From Shinella yambaruensis (GTDB taxonomy: Bacteria; Pseudomonadota; Alphaproteobacteria; Rhizobiales; Rhizobiaceae): 64,000 nucleotides of DNA. Every line of letters starts with the position of its first letter. Position 1 is the stretch's first letter. This document shows, one piece after another, positions 8,656 to 18,912 of the stretch. Below the pieces are notes generated by a model. That model was given only the letters and a program-made list of their open reading frames with translations, was not told the DNA's origin and did not search any database. A program made the translations under genes and the position numbers. Where the stretch lies: NCBI RefSeq assembly GCF_022899355.1, contig NZ_JALJCK010000008.1:248001-312000 (forward strand). The letters are read 5' to 3'.

Positions 8656-8808
8656 CCCCCCTCTGCCCTGCCGGGCATCTCCCCCTCAAGGGGGGAGATC
8701 GACAAGCGGCGTGAACCTCGCTCAATTCGCGACGTTAAAGACGCGCAGAGCGCTGCTCCATCCAATCTCCCCCCTTGAGGGGGAGATGCCCGGCAGGGCA
8801 GAGGGGGG
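8656..8808. repeat. RIME-like palindromic repeat element
   Basis: Two 44-bp arms, 8656-8699 and 8765-8808, are perfect reverse complements around a 65-bp spacer. Each arm contains CTGCCGGGCATCTCCCCCTC, and the arms nest smaller palindromes. This is the signature of the Rhizobium intergenic mosaic elements found in many copies across Rhizobiales genomes. It lies between the divergent-facing upstream end of minC and the downstream end of the peptide ABC operon. Short open frames through it have no support as genes. Confidence 0.88.
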
Positions 8809-8848
8809 ACCTATGCGATCGCCCAGCCCTTGCGCGGTCCGAGATCCC

Positions 8849-8885
8849 AAAAAAAGCCCGCCGGCGCCTATCGCGACCGGCGGGC
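8849..8885 (-). terminator. Intrinsic terminator of the peptide ABC operon
   Basis: Read on the minus strand, GCCCGCCGG and CCGGCGGGC form a perfect 9-bp stem followed by seven T residues, 27 bases beyond the last stop codon (8912). This is a classical Rho-independent terminator. Confidence 0.85.
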
Positions 8886-8911
8886 AGGCTGGGAGGATCC
8901 CCTGGAACGCG

Positions 8912-10714
<1,803 letters not shown>

Positions 10715-10716
10715 GG

Positions 10717-11577
10717 TCAGCTTTCCTTCGCAAGGCGCGGATCGACGAGATCCCGCAGCCCGTCGCCGAGAAGTTGCAGGGCGAGGACCGAAAAGACGAT
10801 GGCAAGGCCCGGAAACACCATCAGCCACGGCGCGTTGTTCATGTATTCGCGGCCGGAGGCGAGCATGGTGCCCCAGGTCGGCATGTCGGTGGAAACGCCG
10901 ACGCCGAGGAAGGAGAGGCTCGCTTCCGCCAGCATCGCCGAGGCGAAGACGAAGGTCGCCTGCACGAGGATGGGCGAGGCGAGGTTGAGCAGGACGTGGC
11001 GCGTCAGGATCTGCCAGGTCGGCAGGCCCATGGCGACGGCGGCCTCGATATAGGGCAATTCGCGCAGCACCAGCGTCGAGCCGCGCACGATACGGGCAAG
11101 GCGCGGCGCATAGGTGATGCCGAGCGCCAGGATGACCGTGGTGAGCGACGGCCCGAGCGCGGCGACGAGCGCGATGGCGAGCAGGATGTCCGGGAAGGAC
11201 ATCATGGCGTCGAGCAGCCGGGAGATCGGCGCGTCGAGCTTGCGGAAGAAGCCGGCGGCGACCCCGAGGATGACGCCGAGCACCGTGGAGATGATGATGA
11301 CGCCGAGGCTGACGAGCAGCGAGATGCGCCCCGCATAGATGGCGCGGGAGAAGATGTCGCGGCCGAACTCGTCGGTGCCGAAGATATGGGCGAGGGACGG
11401 CGCCTTCAGCTTGTTGACGATCGACAGCTTGTTCGGCGCATAGGGCGCGACCCACGGGGCGAGGACCGCCGCCACGAGCACGACGGCAAGGATGATCGCG
11501 CCGATGAGGATGGCCTTGTTGCGGAAGAGCCGCCGCAGGCTGGAAACGAGCGGCATGGAGAGGGAAGCGGTTATCAT
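10717..11577 (-). CDS. Peptide ABC transporter permease (DppC type)
   Basis: The protein has 286 aa and about six membrane segments; the first is IGAIILAVVLVAAVLAPWVA. The DppC-type FGTDEFGRDIFSRAIYAGR motif and the cytoplasmic EAAVAMGLPTWQILTRHVLL coupling loop are present, followed by LAEASLSFLGVGV. It forms the inner-membrane channel with the adjacent DppB-type protein. The start overlaps the dppB-type stop by 4 bases, and the ATPase gene begins 2 bases after this stop. Confidence 0.92.
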   Translation of the reverse strand: MITASLSMPLVSSLRRLFRNKAILIGAIILAVVLVAAVLAPWVAPYAPNKLSIVNKLKAPSLAHIFGTDEFGRDIFSRAIYAGRISLLVSLGVIIISTVLGVILGVAAGFFRKLDAPISRLLDAMMSFPDILLAIALVAALGPSLTTVILALGITYAPRLARIVRGSTLVLRELPYIEAAVAMGLPTWQILTRHVLLNLASPILVQATFVFASAMLAEASLSFLGVGVSTDMPTWGTMLASGREYMNNAPWLMVFPGLAIVFSVLALQLLGDGLRDLVDPRLAKES

Positions 11578-12524
11578 AGGCGCACCCGCGGATCGACGAG
11601 GATGTAGAGCATGTCGACGATGAAGTTGATCAGCACGTAGATCGCCGCGACGACGAGCAGCGTGCCCTGGATGACGGGATAGTCGCGGCGCAGCACGGCC
11701 GAGACCACGAGATTGCCGACGCCCGGCAGGCCGAACACGGTTTCCGTCACCACCGCGCCGGCAACCAGCATGGCGATGGAAAGGCCGATGACGGTGATGA
11801 TCGGGATCAGGGCGTTCTTCAGCGCATGTTTCAGGATGACGCGCCGCTCGCTCGCCCCCTTGGCGCGGGCGGTGCGCACATAGTCGTCGCCCAGCACGTC
11901 CAGCATGGCGGCGCGGGTGAAGCGGGTGATCAGCGCCGAATTGACGATGCCGAGCGCCACGGCCGGCAGCACGAGATGATGCAGCCGCTCGAGGAAGGAG
12001 GTGTCCGGCCCGCCATAGCCGGAGGCCGGGAACCAGCCCTGGCCGACGGCGAAGACCTGGATCAGCATGAGGCCGAGCCAGAAGCTCGGCACGCTCGCCG
12101 CCACCATGGTCAGCGTCACCACGACCTGGTCGAACAGCGTGCCGCGCTTGACGGCCGAGAGGATGCCGACTGGCAGCGCGATCGCCACCGCGATCAGGAT
12201 CGAGAACAGCGTGAGGAAGAAGGTCGGCTCCGCCCGTGCGGCGAGCGCCGATGTCACCGGCTGGTCGAGGAAGATCGACTGGCCGAGATCGCCTTGCACT
12301 ATACCCAGCACGAACTGGCCGTACTGGGCGATCAGCGGCGCGTCGAGCCCCATTTTCGTGCGCAGTTCGGCGATGTCCTCAGGGGTCGCGTCCGACCCCA
12401 GCATCACGGCGGCGGGATCGCCCGGCGTCACGCGGACGATGACGAAAACCACCGTCACGACGAGGGCGAGCACGATGGCCATGCCCCCCAGCCGTTTCAA
12501 CAGTGCCCGGACGATCCTTGCCAT
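11574..12524 (-). CDS. Peptide ABC transporter permease (DppB type)
   Basis: The protein has 316 aa. An N-terminal membrane segment is followed by VTPGDPAAVMLGSDATPEDI, the usual DppB periplasmic motif. The coupling loop DDYVRTARAKGASERRVILK and the C-terminal DPRVRL ending are also standard. It pairs with the DppC-type permease encoded downstream with a 4-base overlap. Confidence 0.92.
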   Translation of the reverse strand: MARIVRALLKRLGGMAIVLALVVTVVFVIVRVTPGDPAAVMLGSDATPEDIAELRTKMGLDAPLIAQYGQFVLGIVQGDLGQSIFLDQPVTSALAARAEPTFFLTLFSILIAVAIALPVGILSAVKRGTLFDQVVVTLTMVAASVPSFWLGLMLIQVFAVGQGWFPASGYGGPDTSFLERLHHLVLPAVALGIVNSALITRFTRAAMLDVLGDDYVRTARAKGASERRVILKHALKNALIPIITVIGLSIAMLVAGAVVTETVFGLPGVGNLVVSAVLRRDYPVIQGTLLVVAAIYVLINFIVDMLYILVDPRVRL

Positions 12525-12535
12525 GATAACCCCCC

Positions 12536-14053
12536 TTACTGCTTCGGCGTGACGTTCCAGAAATGCGGCCAGTAGGTCGGCGTGTAGTCGGCTATGCCGG
12601 CGCCGACGCCCGTGACCGCGTTGAAATTGCCGACCTTGAAGAGCGGCGCATCGTCATAGATCACGGTCTGGATGCCCTCCCAGGCCTTCTGCTTGTCGGC
12701 GTCGGACACGGCGTCCATGTAGGCGGCGACGGCGGCGGCCTTCTGGTCGGAGACGTACCAGCCCGGATAGCTGTCGGTGATCGTGTTGATCGTCGTCGGG
12801 TCGCCCGGGAAGTTGGAATGGGTGATGAAGATGTCCCATTCCTTCGGGTCGGCGCGGCGGGTCGTCAGGGTCGCCCAGTCCACCACCTGCAGGTCGACCT
12901 TGAAGCCGGCGGCTTCGAGATAGGCTTTCGCGACCTCGCCGATCTTGTAGTGGAACTCGTACTGGCGGCTGGTCATCAGGCGCAGCGGCGTGCCGTCGTA
13001 GCCGGCATCCGCAAGCAGCTTGCCCGCTTCTTCCGGGTCGCCCTCGCCGTAGCGCGCGACGCCCGCCTCGGTGTACCAGAGCGAGCCCTTCGGGAAGATC
13101 GAGGCATCGACGCTGAAGAAGCGCTCGTCGGAGAAGGCGGCGAGCATCATGTCGTTGGGGTTGAGCGCGGCCTGCACGGCCTGGCGCAACTCCTTGCGGG
13201 TGAGCAGGCCCTCCTTCATGTTCATGTTGAGCGAGGCCCAGCCGGTGTTCTCGTAGATCACGGCCTTCGCCTTGCCGCTCGCCTCGACGCGCTCATAGGC
13301 GCTGACGGGCAGCGAATCGGCAAAGTCGAACTGGCCGGAGATCAGGCCCTCGACGCGGGTGTTCGCGTCGGGAACCGGCACGAAGCGGATCTCCTTGGCG
13401 ATCGCCACGCGCTTGCCGGCATAGTTGCTGGGCTCGCCCTCGGGGGATTTGTAGCCGTCGAAGCGGACGAGCTGGGTATACTGGTCGGGCTTGCGCTCCT
13501 TCAGCGCATAGGGGCCGGTGCCGACGAATTCGGTCAGCGTGTCGGCGATCTTCTCCGAGGGCATGATGACGGAGGCCTGCGAGAAGGTGGCGAGCAGCGG
13601 CGCATAACGCGACTTCAGCTTGACGACGACGGTGTTCGGCCCGTCCTCGGAAAGGCTCTCCACCACTTCGGCGACCTGCTTGCCCTTGGAATTGACGGCC
13701 ATCCAGCGCGTCAGCGAGGCGGTGACGTCCTTGGCGTCGAGGTCGCTGCCGTCGTGGAACGTCACGCCTTCGCGCAGCGGAATGCGATAGGTGAGGCCGT
13801 CCTCGGAAATCTCCGGCATGGCGAGCGCCAGCAGCGGCACGGAGCGCCATTCGTTGTCATAGGTGTAGAGCGTCTCGAAAATGTGCTGGTCGATGGTCAG
13901 CACGATGTCGGTCGCCGTCTGTATGACGTCGAGCGTCGGCGGCTCGCCGATGGTCGCGACGGTCAGGACGCCGTCCGTCGTCTGGGCGATGGCGAGGCTG
14001 CTGGTGCTGGCGAGCGCCGCCGCCAGCGTCATGAGAGCAAGTGCATTCTTCAT
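12536..14053 (-). CDS. Peptide ABC transporter substrate-binding protein (SBP family 5)
   Basis: The protein has 505 aa. A Sec signal peptide (MKNALALMTLAAALAST, cut after about residue 23) precedes an SBP_bac_5 domain: PPTLDVIQTATDIV, FETLYTYDNEW, YRIPLREGVTFHDG and TGPYALKERKPDQYTQL. It is the periplasmic receptor for an oligopeptide or similar amide. It lies 59 bases after the M81 peptidase gene and 11 bases before the dppB-type gene, in one operon, which suggests that the imported compound is handled by the M81 protein. Confidence 0.92.
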   Translation of the reverse strand: MKNALALMTLAAALASTSSLAIAQTTDGVLTVATIGEPPTLDVIQTATDIVLTIDQHIFETLYTYDNEWRSVPLLALAMPEISEDGLTYRIPLREGVTFHDGSDLDAKDVTASLTRWMAVNSKGKQVAEVVESLSEDGPNTVVVKLKSRYAPLLATFSQASVIMPSEKIADTLTEFVGTGPYALKERKPDQYTQLVRFDGYKSPEGEPSNYAGKRVAIAKEIRFVPVPDANTRVEGLISGQFDFADSLPVSAYERVEASGKAKAVIYENTGWASLNMNMKEGLLTRKELRQAVQAALNPNDMMLAAFSDERFFSVDASIFPKGSLWYTEAGVARYGEGDPEEAGKLLADAGYDGTPLRLMTSRQYEFHYKIGEVAKAYLEAAGFKVDLQVVDWATLTTRRADPKEWDIFITHSNFPGDPTTINTITDSYPGWYVSDQKAAAVAAYMDAVSDADKQKAWEGIQTVIYDDAPLFKVGNFNAVTGVGAGIADYTPTYWPHFWNVTPKQ

Positions 14054-14112
14054 CTGTATCCCTCTGGTTTCACATGGTTCATGTCCGCGCCGGCTCCCGT
14101 CCGGCGGGTGGT

Positions 14113-15594
14113 TCAGCTTTCAAGCCCGAGCGGATCCTCCACGCGTGGCCAGAGGTCGAGGCTGGCCTTGCGATAGGCGGTGGTTGCCGGATCGGTCGGG
14201 TAGGAGGTCGGCGCGGCGACGTAGACGATCTCGGAGGAGACCGGCTGGAAGCCCGCATGGAAGTGGTTGGTGGACTTCACCAGCAGGAAGGCTTTCCTGG
14301 TAAAGTCGATGCCCTGGTTGGCGAAGATGTCGGGCTCGTAGGTCTGCGTGCGGCTGGTGATCAGCACGATGTCGATCGTCGTGCCGAGCGGGCGCACCAC
14401 GGCCGCGGGGCCTAGCGTCACCCGGCTGTTGCGGAAGCTCTGCCAGCCGGCATCGAACACGGCCGTGACCGTCACGTTGAGGTCGAGCGGCTCGCCGCCC
14501 TCCGGCCCCGACTTGCCGCCGAGGCGCAATGCAAGCTCCGCGCCTTCCCCCGCCGCATGGCAGAAGGAGACGGCGATCGGGTCCCAGATCGTCGCCACCG
14601 CGACATTGTCAAAGCCCCGCGCCATCATGCGGCGCAGGATATAGGTCGCATCGCCCGCCACTCCGCCGCCCGGATTGTCCCAGACATCGGCGATGACGAC
14701 GGGCATGTCCAGCCGTTCGTCACGCACGGCAAGCGCCCGGTCGAGCCCGGCCTCCGTATCGAACATCGGCATCGCCGCCTCGCGGCGCAGGCCGTAGAGC
14801 TCGTGGCCGAGCCTTTGCGCCAGCGCGTCGCCCTTCGCCCTGTCGCCGTCGGTGACGACGACGATGCGCGTGCCCATGTCCGGCACGTCGCCGGCCATGA
14901 AGCCGTGGATGACGGAGATGGAGAGGATGCCGTTCCTGCCCTCCATCGCCTTCAGCCGGTCGACGAAGGCGCGCATCGGCTCGCGGCTCGTCGGGTAGAT
15001 GGTGATCATGCGGCAGTCGAAGGTGGAGATGACGGGGCGGATCTCGCCGCGCAGCGTGCGCAGCGCGAGCTCGACGACATGCTCGCCGCGCTCCTCGAAG
15101 TCGGTGTGCGGGAATTCGAGGAAGGTCGCCATCAGGTCGAGATTGGCGACGCGCCGGGCGGTGAGGTGGCTGTGCGGGTCGAACTCGGCGGCAACCAGCA
15201 CGTCCGGCCCGACGAGCGCGCGGACCCGCTCCAGGAGGTCGCCCTCCGGGTCGTCATAGCCCTGCGCCACCATCGCGCCATGCAGGCCGAGCACCACGGC
15301 ATCGACCGGCATAGCGGCCTGCAGTTCGCCGAGGATCCGGTCGCGCAGGGTCTCGAAGGTCCGGCGCTGGATGAGGCCGGCCGGCTCGGCCCAGCAGGAC
15401 GTGCCCTCGACGACGGCAAAGCCTTCCGCCCGGCCGCGCCGGCGCAGGATCGGCACGACGGAGGAGCAGAGCGTGGGCGTGTCGGGATGCTCGCCCGGGC
15501 CGGCATAGAACGCGGCCTTGAAGGCGTTCATGTCCGTGGGGACGGGCGAGAAGGTGTTGGTCTCGGTGGCAAGCGAGGCCGTGAAGATGCGCAT
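14113..15594 (-). CDS. M81 family metallopeptidase (MlrC-like)
   Basis: The protein has 493 aa. The N-terminal region starts MRIFTASLATETNTFSP, the hallmark of the DUF1485/MlrC family, and continues with LHGAMVAQGYDDPEGD and EFDPHSHLT (candidate metal ligands). The C-terminal MlrC domain has DVWDNPGGGVAGDATYILR and GIDFTRKAFLLVKSTNHF. The family is named after the microcystin-pathway protein MlrC, a zinc-dependent peptidase; most members have unknown substrates. No signal peptide is visible, so it acts in the cytoplasm. It is the first gene of the peptide ABC operon. I start at 15594, because the extra 16 upstream residues do not resemble the family. Confidence 0.85.
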   Translation of the reverse strand: MRIFTASLATETNTFSPVPTDMNAFKAAFYAGPGEHPDTPTLCSSVVPILRRRGRAEGFAVVEGTSCWAEPAGLIQRRTFETLRDRILGELQAAMPVDAVVLGLHGAMVAQGYDDPEGDLLERVRALVGPDVLVAAEFDPHSHLTARRVANLDLMATFLEFPHTDFEERGEHVVELALRTLRGEIRPVISTFDCRMITIYPTSREPMRAFVDRLKAMEGRNGILSISVIHGFMAGDVPDMGTRIVVVTDGDRAKGDALAQRLGHELYGLRREAAMPMFDTEAGLDRALAVRDERLDMPVVIADVWDNPGGGVAGDATYILRRMMARGFDNVAVATIWDPIAVSFCHAAGEGAELALRLGGKSGPEGGEPLDLNVTVTAVFDAGWQSFRNSRVTLGPAAVVRPLGTTIDIVLITSRTQTYEPDIFANQGIDFTRKAFLLVKSTNHFHAGFQPVSSEIVYVAAPTSYPTDPATTAYRKASLDLWPRVEDPLGLES

Positions 15595-15737
15595 GGGCGT
15601 CCGTTCCGCTGGCGTCCAGGCCGGCCGCTGCCCGGCCGTCATCGCCCGCCGCCTGTCGCGCCGGTGCCTGGCCGAACGGCGTGAACGCCGTGCTGTTGGA
15701 TCGCAAAGTTCCCGTCAGTGATCATCGCTGGAGAGAT

Positions 15738-15781
15738 GTAATTTGTTTTCTCGATAATGCGATAATTTCAGGGAAAGTCAA
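15738..15781 (-). promoter_or_regulatory. Promoter and operator of the M81/peptide ABC operon
   Basis: On the minus strand TTGACT (15781-15776) and ATTATC (15758-15753) are 17 bases apart, a good sigma-70-type pair. GTAATTTGTTTTCTCG (15738-15753, plus strand) abuts the -10 box. A second copy, GTAATCTGTTTTCTTG (15811-15826), lies 73 bases away, about seven helical turns. Control by the RpiR protein at 16369 is inferred. Confidence 0.5.
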
Positions 15782-16271
15782 TGGAGGGAGGGTGTTTGGC
15801 GGGTTATGCAGTAATCTGTTTTCTTGTCGGGCGGAAATGGGAGAAATTTTCATGGTTTGCGCTTCGGCGGATGCGGCGCGGCCCATGGCGGCCGCTCCGA
15901 ATCCCGCATCGATTTCAATCCGTTCCAGCACCGGTGCGCAGGCGCGGGAAGGGGAGGAAAGCCTGGAAAACCGGGGGAAACGTGAAAATGGCACCGTGTT
16001 CGGGAGAGCTGATTTTCATCGATGATGAGCTTCTGTGCCGCGCCTCCCGTCGTTTTTCCCTCCATGCGAAAAAATTTTTCTGAAAAAGCGAGGCCGTCCG
16101 CCTGAAAATCCGTGTCGCGACACCCGCCTCGACCCGCCCCTTCGTGAAAATCCGCCGTGCCGCCGGTGGCCGCCGCCGTCAATGCTTGGAGATCCGGGCG
16201 GTGCCGTGCAGGAGGATGGGAGGGTACCCCGGAACGGCCCGGCGAATTTCAGGCGCGGATCGCCAAGCCCA

Positions 16272-16322
16272 TTGATGCGCGCCGGCACTGTGTTATGACT
16301 GGCAAACAAGAAATTCGTTTTC
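16272..16322 (+). promoter_or_regulatory. Promoter and candidate operator of rpiR (16369)
   Basis: TTGATG (16272-16277) and TATGAC (16294-16299) are 16 bases apart. AATTCGTTTTC (16312-16322) follows in the probable leader and matches the two elements in front of the divergent M81 operon, which suggests coordinated control and autoregulation. Confidence 0.4.
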
Positions 16323-16368
16323 ATTTGCGCGCCGGACCGACGCGCCGTGCAGGGGGAGGCAGCAGCCG

Positions 16369-17232
16369 ATGGACCTTTTTCACGCCTTGTCGGATGAGGA
16401 TGGCCGGCTGTCGGGGCTCGATCGCAAGCTGGCGCAGCTGGCCCTCGACGACGTCGATTTCGTCGTCAACTCGTCGATCGGCGAGCTGGCCGACCGCGCC
16501 GGGGTGTCGCCGCCCACCGTCACGCGCTTCTGCCGCCGGCTCGGCTGCAAGGGCTATCCGGACTTCAAGGTGCAGCTTGCCCGGCTCACTTATGTGGGCC
16601 TGCGCTACGTCAAGCCGGAAGTGCCGACCGAAACGCCCGAGGAAGTGGCCGAGGACATCATCGCCAAGGCGCAGAACGCCCTGTTCCAGCTGCATCGCCA
16701 ACTCGATTTCGCCTCGCTCGACATGGCGGCCCGCCTGCTGCGCGGCGCCGATTTCATCCAGGCCTTCGGGGCGAGCGGCAATTCGGCGATGATCGTCAAC
16801 GAGCTGCACAACCGGCTCTTCCGGCTCGGATGTCGCATCAACGCCTCGAACGACCACAACATGAACGCGATGATCTCCGCGGCCGCCCAGCCGGGCACGG
16901 TGGTGTTCGGCTCCTCCTTCACCGGCCGCGACCCGGCGCTCGTCCACTGCCTCGAACTGCTGCGCCGGCGCGGCATCCCCACCATCGTCCTCACGCAGGG
17001 CGGTTCGCCCGTCGCGGCGGCGGCGGATGTGGTGATCGCCGTCGAGCTGCCGGAGGGCAAGAACATCTTCCGGCCCACCTCGACGCGCTATGCCTATCTC
17101 GCGGTCATCGACATGCTGGCCAATCTCGTCGCCTATGCCGACCGGACCAAGGCGATGAAGACGCTGCGCAGCATCAAGGAGGAGCTGGTCAGCCGGCGCG
17201 ACGGCGACGACCGCCAGCTGCTCGGCGACTGA
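16369..17232 (+). CDS. MurR/RpiR family transcriptional regulator
   Basis: The protein has 287 aa. The HTH_6 domain occupies about 1-80 (SSIGELADRAGVSPPTVTRF, GCKGYPDFKVQLAR). A SIS domain at about 120-260 contains IQAFGASGNSAMIVNEL and VVFGSSFTGRDPALVHCLEL. AGGGGGAGG stands 9 bases before the ATG. Divergent from the M81-peptide ABC operon, it is the obvious local regulator of that operon. It is a different paralogue from the RpiR protein at 638. Confidence 0.88.
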   Translation: MDLFHALSDEDGRLSGLDRKLAQLALDDVDFVVNSSIGELADRAGVSPPTVTRFCRRLGCKGYPDFKVQLARLTYVGLRYVKPEVPTETPEEVAEDIIAKAQNALFQLHRQLDFASLDMAARLLRGADFIQAFGASGNSAMIVNELHNRLFRLGCRINASNDHNMNAMISAAAQPGTVVFGSSFTGRDPALVHCLELLRRRGIPTIVLTQGGSPVAAAADVVIAVELPEGKNIFRPTSTRYAYLAVIDMLANLVAYADRTKAMKTLRSIKEELVSRRDGDDRQLLGD

Positions 17233-17251
17233 CGGGGCCGGCCGTCCTCCT

Positions 17252-17354
17252 GGAGAATTTCCGCTTTCCCTCGAATCGCGAAAACGCTCTATCTATTTGT
17301 TTTTACGCAATTCCGGACGCAAAACCACTTCGCACTTTTGCTGGAATTGCTTTA
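17252..17354 (-). repeat. Rhizobial ~102-bp intergenic repeat, copy 1
   Basis: It aligns without gaps over 102 bases to 27647-27748, with 14 mismatches counted by eye. On the minus strand it starts with TAA, the stop codon of the DUF6522 gene. An outer stem GCAATTCC/GGAATTGC (17307-17314, 17343-17350) replaces GCATTTCC/GGAAATGC in copy 2, a paired change that keeps the stem. It probably folds in the transcript and may act as a terminator or stabiliser. Confidence 0.8.
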
Positions 17355-17651
17355 CCGCGAGGGTTTCGGCGCCCCGGCGGAAAGCACCTCGACGCGTTGC
17401 GTGCCCACCGTGCCGTCCGCCTCGACGACGGCCTGCCAGCGGCGGTTGCCGCAGCGCACGGACAGCCGCCAGCGCCCGGCATCCTCGCCTTCGCCGCGCT
17501 CGACGCGCGAGGCGACGAGGCCGCGGCGCATGTAGTCGCGCAGCGTCTGCGTCGGCCAGCCGAAACGCGCGGCGAGCATGTCCGCCGGCAGGAGGAATTC
17601 TCCCGCTTCGTCCCGGCTGAGGACGAGGGGGCTGGCATCGGCTGCGCTCAT
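17352..17651 (-). CDS. DUF6522 family protein
   Basis: The protein has 99 aa, is soluble and has no signal peptide. FLLPADMLAARFGWPTQTLR and RRGLVASRVERGEGEDAGRW match small proteins of the DUF6522 type, often seen beside respiratory and globin genes in Rhizobiales; the function is unknown. The central part resembles a small nucleic-acid- or partner-binding fold with a helix-turn-helix look (residues 25-50), but this is a guess. Its ATG overlaps the globin stop by 4 bases, and its stop codon is formed by the first bases of an intergenic repeat. Confidence 0.7.
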   Translation of the reverse strand: MSAADASPLVLSRDEAGEFLLPADMLAARFGWPTQTLRDYMRRGLVASRVERGEGEDAGRWRLSVRCGNRRWQAVVEADGTVGTQRVEVLSAGAPKPSR

Positions 17652-18115
17652 GAGATTGCGTCCCGCGAAATCGGCGTGACCGCCAGGGAATCCTCGCCGC
17701 GGCTGAAGGCGATGGCGAGGCGGAAGGAATGGGCGATGCGCAAGGCCCGGTCGAGGAAGAGATCGGCGACCTCGGGCGGGCAGAGCCGCTCGACGGTCGC
17801 GCGGAACAGCGTGAGCCAGCGGCGGAAATGCTGTTCCCCGAGTTCGGGTATGGCAAGGTGCGGCGGCAAGGGTCGGCCCTCGTAGCGGTCGGTGCGCAGA
17901 AGCGTTGCAGACCAGAAGTCGCACATCTTTGCAAGATGCACCGGCCATTCCTCCGGCGCGATCGCGCCGTCGAAGATCGGGCCGAGCAGCGCGTCCTTGC
18001 GGATCCCGTCGTAGAAACCGTGCACCACGGCATGGATCATCGCTTCGTCGAGCACCTCCGGCAGCGGCTTGCCGTCGATGACGATGGTGCGGTCGGGGGC
18101 GGGGCGGCCTCTCAT
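17648..18115 (-). CDS. Group III truncated hemoglobin
   Basis: The protein has 155 aa. FYDGIRKDALLGPIF (B helix, with the F/Y pair near B9/B10), EEWPVHLAKMCDFW (E helix) and QHFRRWLTLFRATV (proximal histidine F8) are the pattern of group III truncated globins. These bind O2 or NO in the cytoplasm; functions proposed elsewhere are NO detoxification and ligand delivery under low oxygen. The gene is embedded in the nsrR-ccoNOQP operon with 4-base overlaps on both sides, which supports a role in NO or low-oxygen physiology beside the cbb3 oxidase. Confidence 0.88.
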   Translation of the reverse strand: MRGRPAPDRTIVIDGKPLPEVLDEAMIHAVVHGFYDGIRKDALLGPIFDGAIAPEEWPVHLAKMCDFWSATLLRTDRYEGRPLPPHLAIPELGEQHFRRWLTLFRATVERLCPPEVADLFLDRALRIAHSFRLAIAFSRGEDSLAVTPISRDAIS

Positions 18116-18900
18116 CGGATCGCCCTGTAGCTGTGCCAGGTGCCATGGCCGAGCAGGGGGAAGATGACGATCAGGCCGAGGAACCCCGTCGCGATGGCGA
18201 GGACGGTGAGCGCCAGCACGATGGCGCCCCAGGCGAGCATGACCGGCAGGTTGCGGAAGGTGAGCGAAATGCTCGTGCCCATCGCGGTGAAGGCGTCCGT
18301 CTTCTCCGCCAGCAGCATGGGAATGGCAAAGGTGCTGATGGCGAAGGAGAAGGCGGCGAAGAGCCCGCCGACCGCCGTGCCGACGACGATCATGCCGAGC
18401 CCTTCCGGCGTGGAGACCAGCATGGCGACGACATGGTCGAGGCCGGGAAAGGGCCGGAGCCCGACGAAGAGCGCGTAGATGATGACGGCGGCGCGCATCC
18501 AGACCAGCATCAGCAGGCAGAGGATCGCGCCCGTATACCAGACCTGCGCGCCGGATTCGGTTTTCACGAAGATCATGCGCGCAAGGCTCGGCGTCACGCC
18601 CTCCTCGAGGTCCCGGCTCTTGCGGTAGAGGCCGATCGCCACCAGCGGGCCGACCACCATGAAGCCGGCAAGCGCGGGGAAGAGGATATAGTCGAGCTCC
18701 AGGCGGAAGAGACCCCAGACCACCGCCAGCGACAGGAGGAAGACGGCGAAGCCGTAGGCGAGACTCGGCAGCGGGTTGCGCCAGAGGTCGCGCCAGCCGG
18801 CGGCGAGCCAGCCGAGCGCCGCGCCGGCCGGCAGGTGGCGGCGGCGCTGTTCGGCGAGCGGCACGGGCGCGCCACCGGTCTTGTCGGTCGTTCCCATCAT
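18112..18900 (-). CDS. DUF2189 family integral membrane protein
   Basis: The protein has 262 aa with about six membrane segments: SLAYGFAVFLLSLAVVWGLF, FPALAGFMVVGPLVAIGLY, AILCLLMLVWMRAAVIIYAL and others toward VLAIATGFLGLIVIFPLLGH. It belongs to the DUF2189 family, which often accompanies cytochrome cbb3 genes; its biochemical role is unknown. Two ATG codons lie in tandem (18900 and 18897), with AGAGGAAGGAC just upstream. The stop overlaps the globin start in an ATGA arrangement. Confidence 0.85.
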   Translation of the reverse strand: MMGTTDKTGGAPVPLAEQRRRHLPAGAALGWLAAGWRDLWRNPLPSLAYGFAVFLLSLAVVWGLFRLELDYILFPALAGFMVVGPLVAIGLYRKSRDLEEGVTPSLARMIFVKTESGAQVWYTGAILCLLMLVWMRAAVIIYALFVGLRPFPGLDHVVAMLVSTPEGLGMIVVGTAVGGLFAAFSFAISTFAIPMLLAEKTDAFTAMGTSISLTFRNLPVMLAWGAIVLALTVLAIATGFLGLIVIFPLLGHGTWHSYRAIR

Positions 18901-18912
18901 GTCCTTCCTCTC

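Larger units (their letters stand above)
15595..16368. other. Divergent control region between the M81 operon and rpiR
   Basis: About 770 bases hold no convincing gene; short open frames lack ribosome sites and family features. The region carries a promoter for the leftward operon (15753-15781), three related elements containing AATTYGTTTTC or a close variant (15738-15753, 15811-15826, 16312-16322) and a promoter for the rightward regulator (16272-16299). The middle part has poly-A/poly-T stretches near 16065-16085 but nothing else I can name. Confidence 0.6.

Noticed and set aside
8656..8808. Possible CRISPR-like repeat
   Set aside because: It is a single inverted pair, not a series of direct repeats with unique spacers; it fits a RIME-type element.
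15681..16083. Short frames in the M81/rpiR divergent region
   Set aside because: No ribosome sites, no homology-like features, and they overlap promoters and repeat elements.
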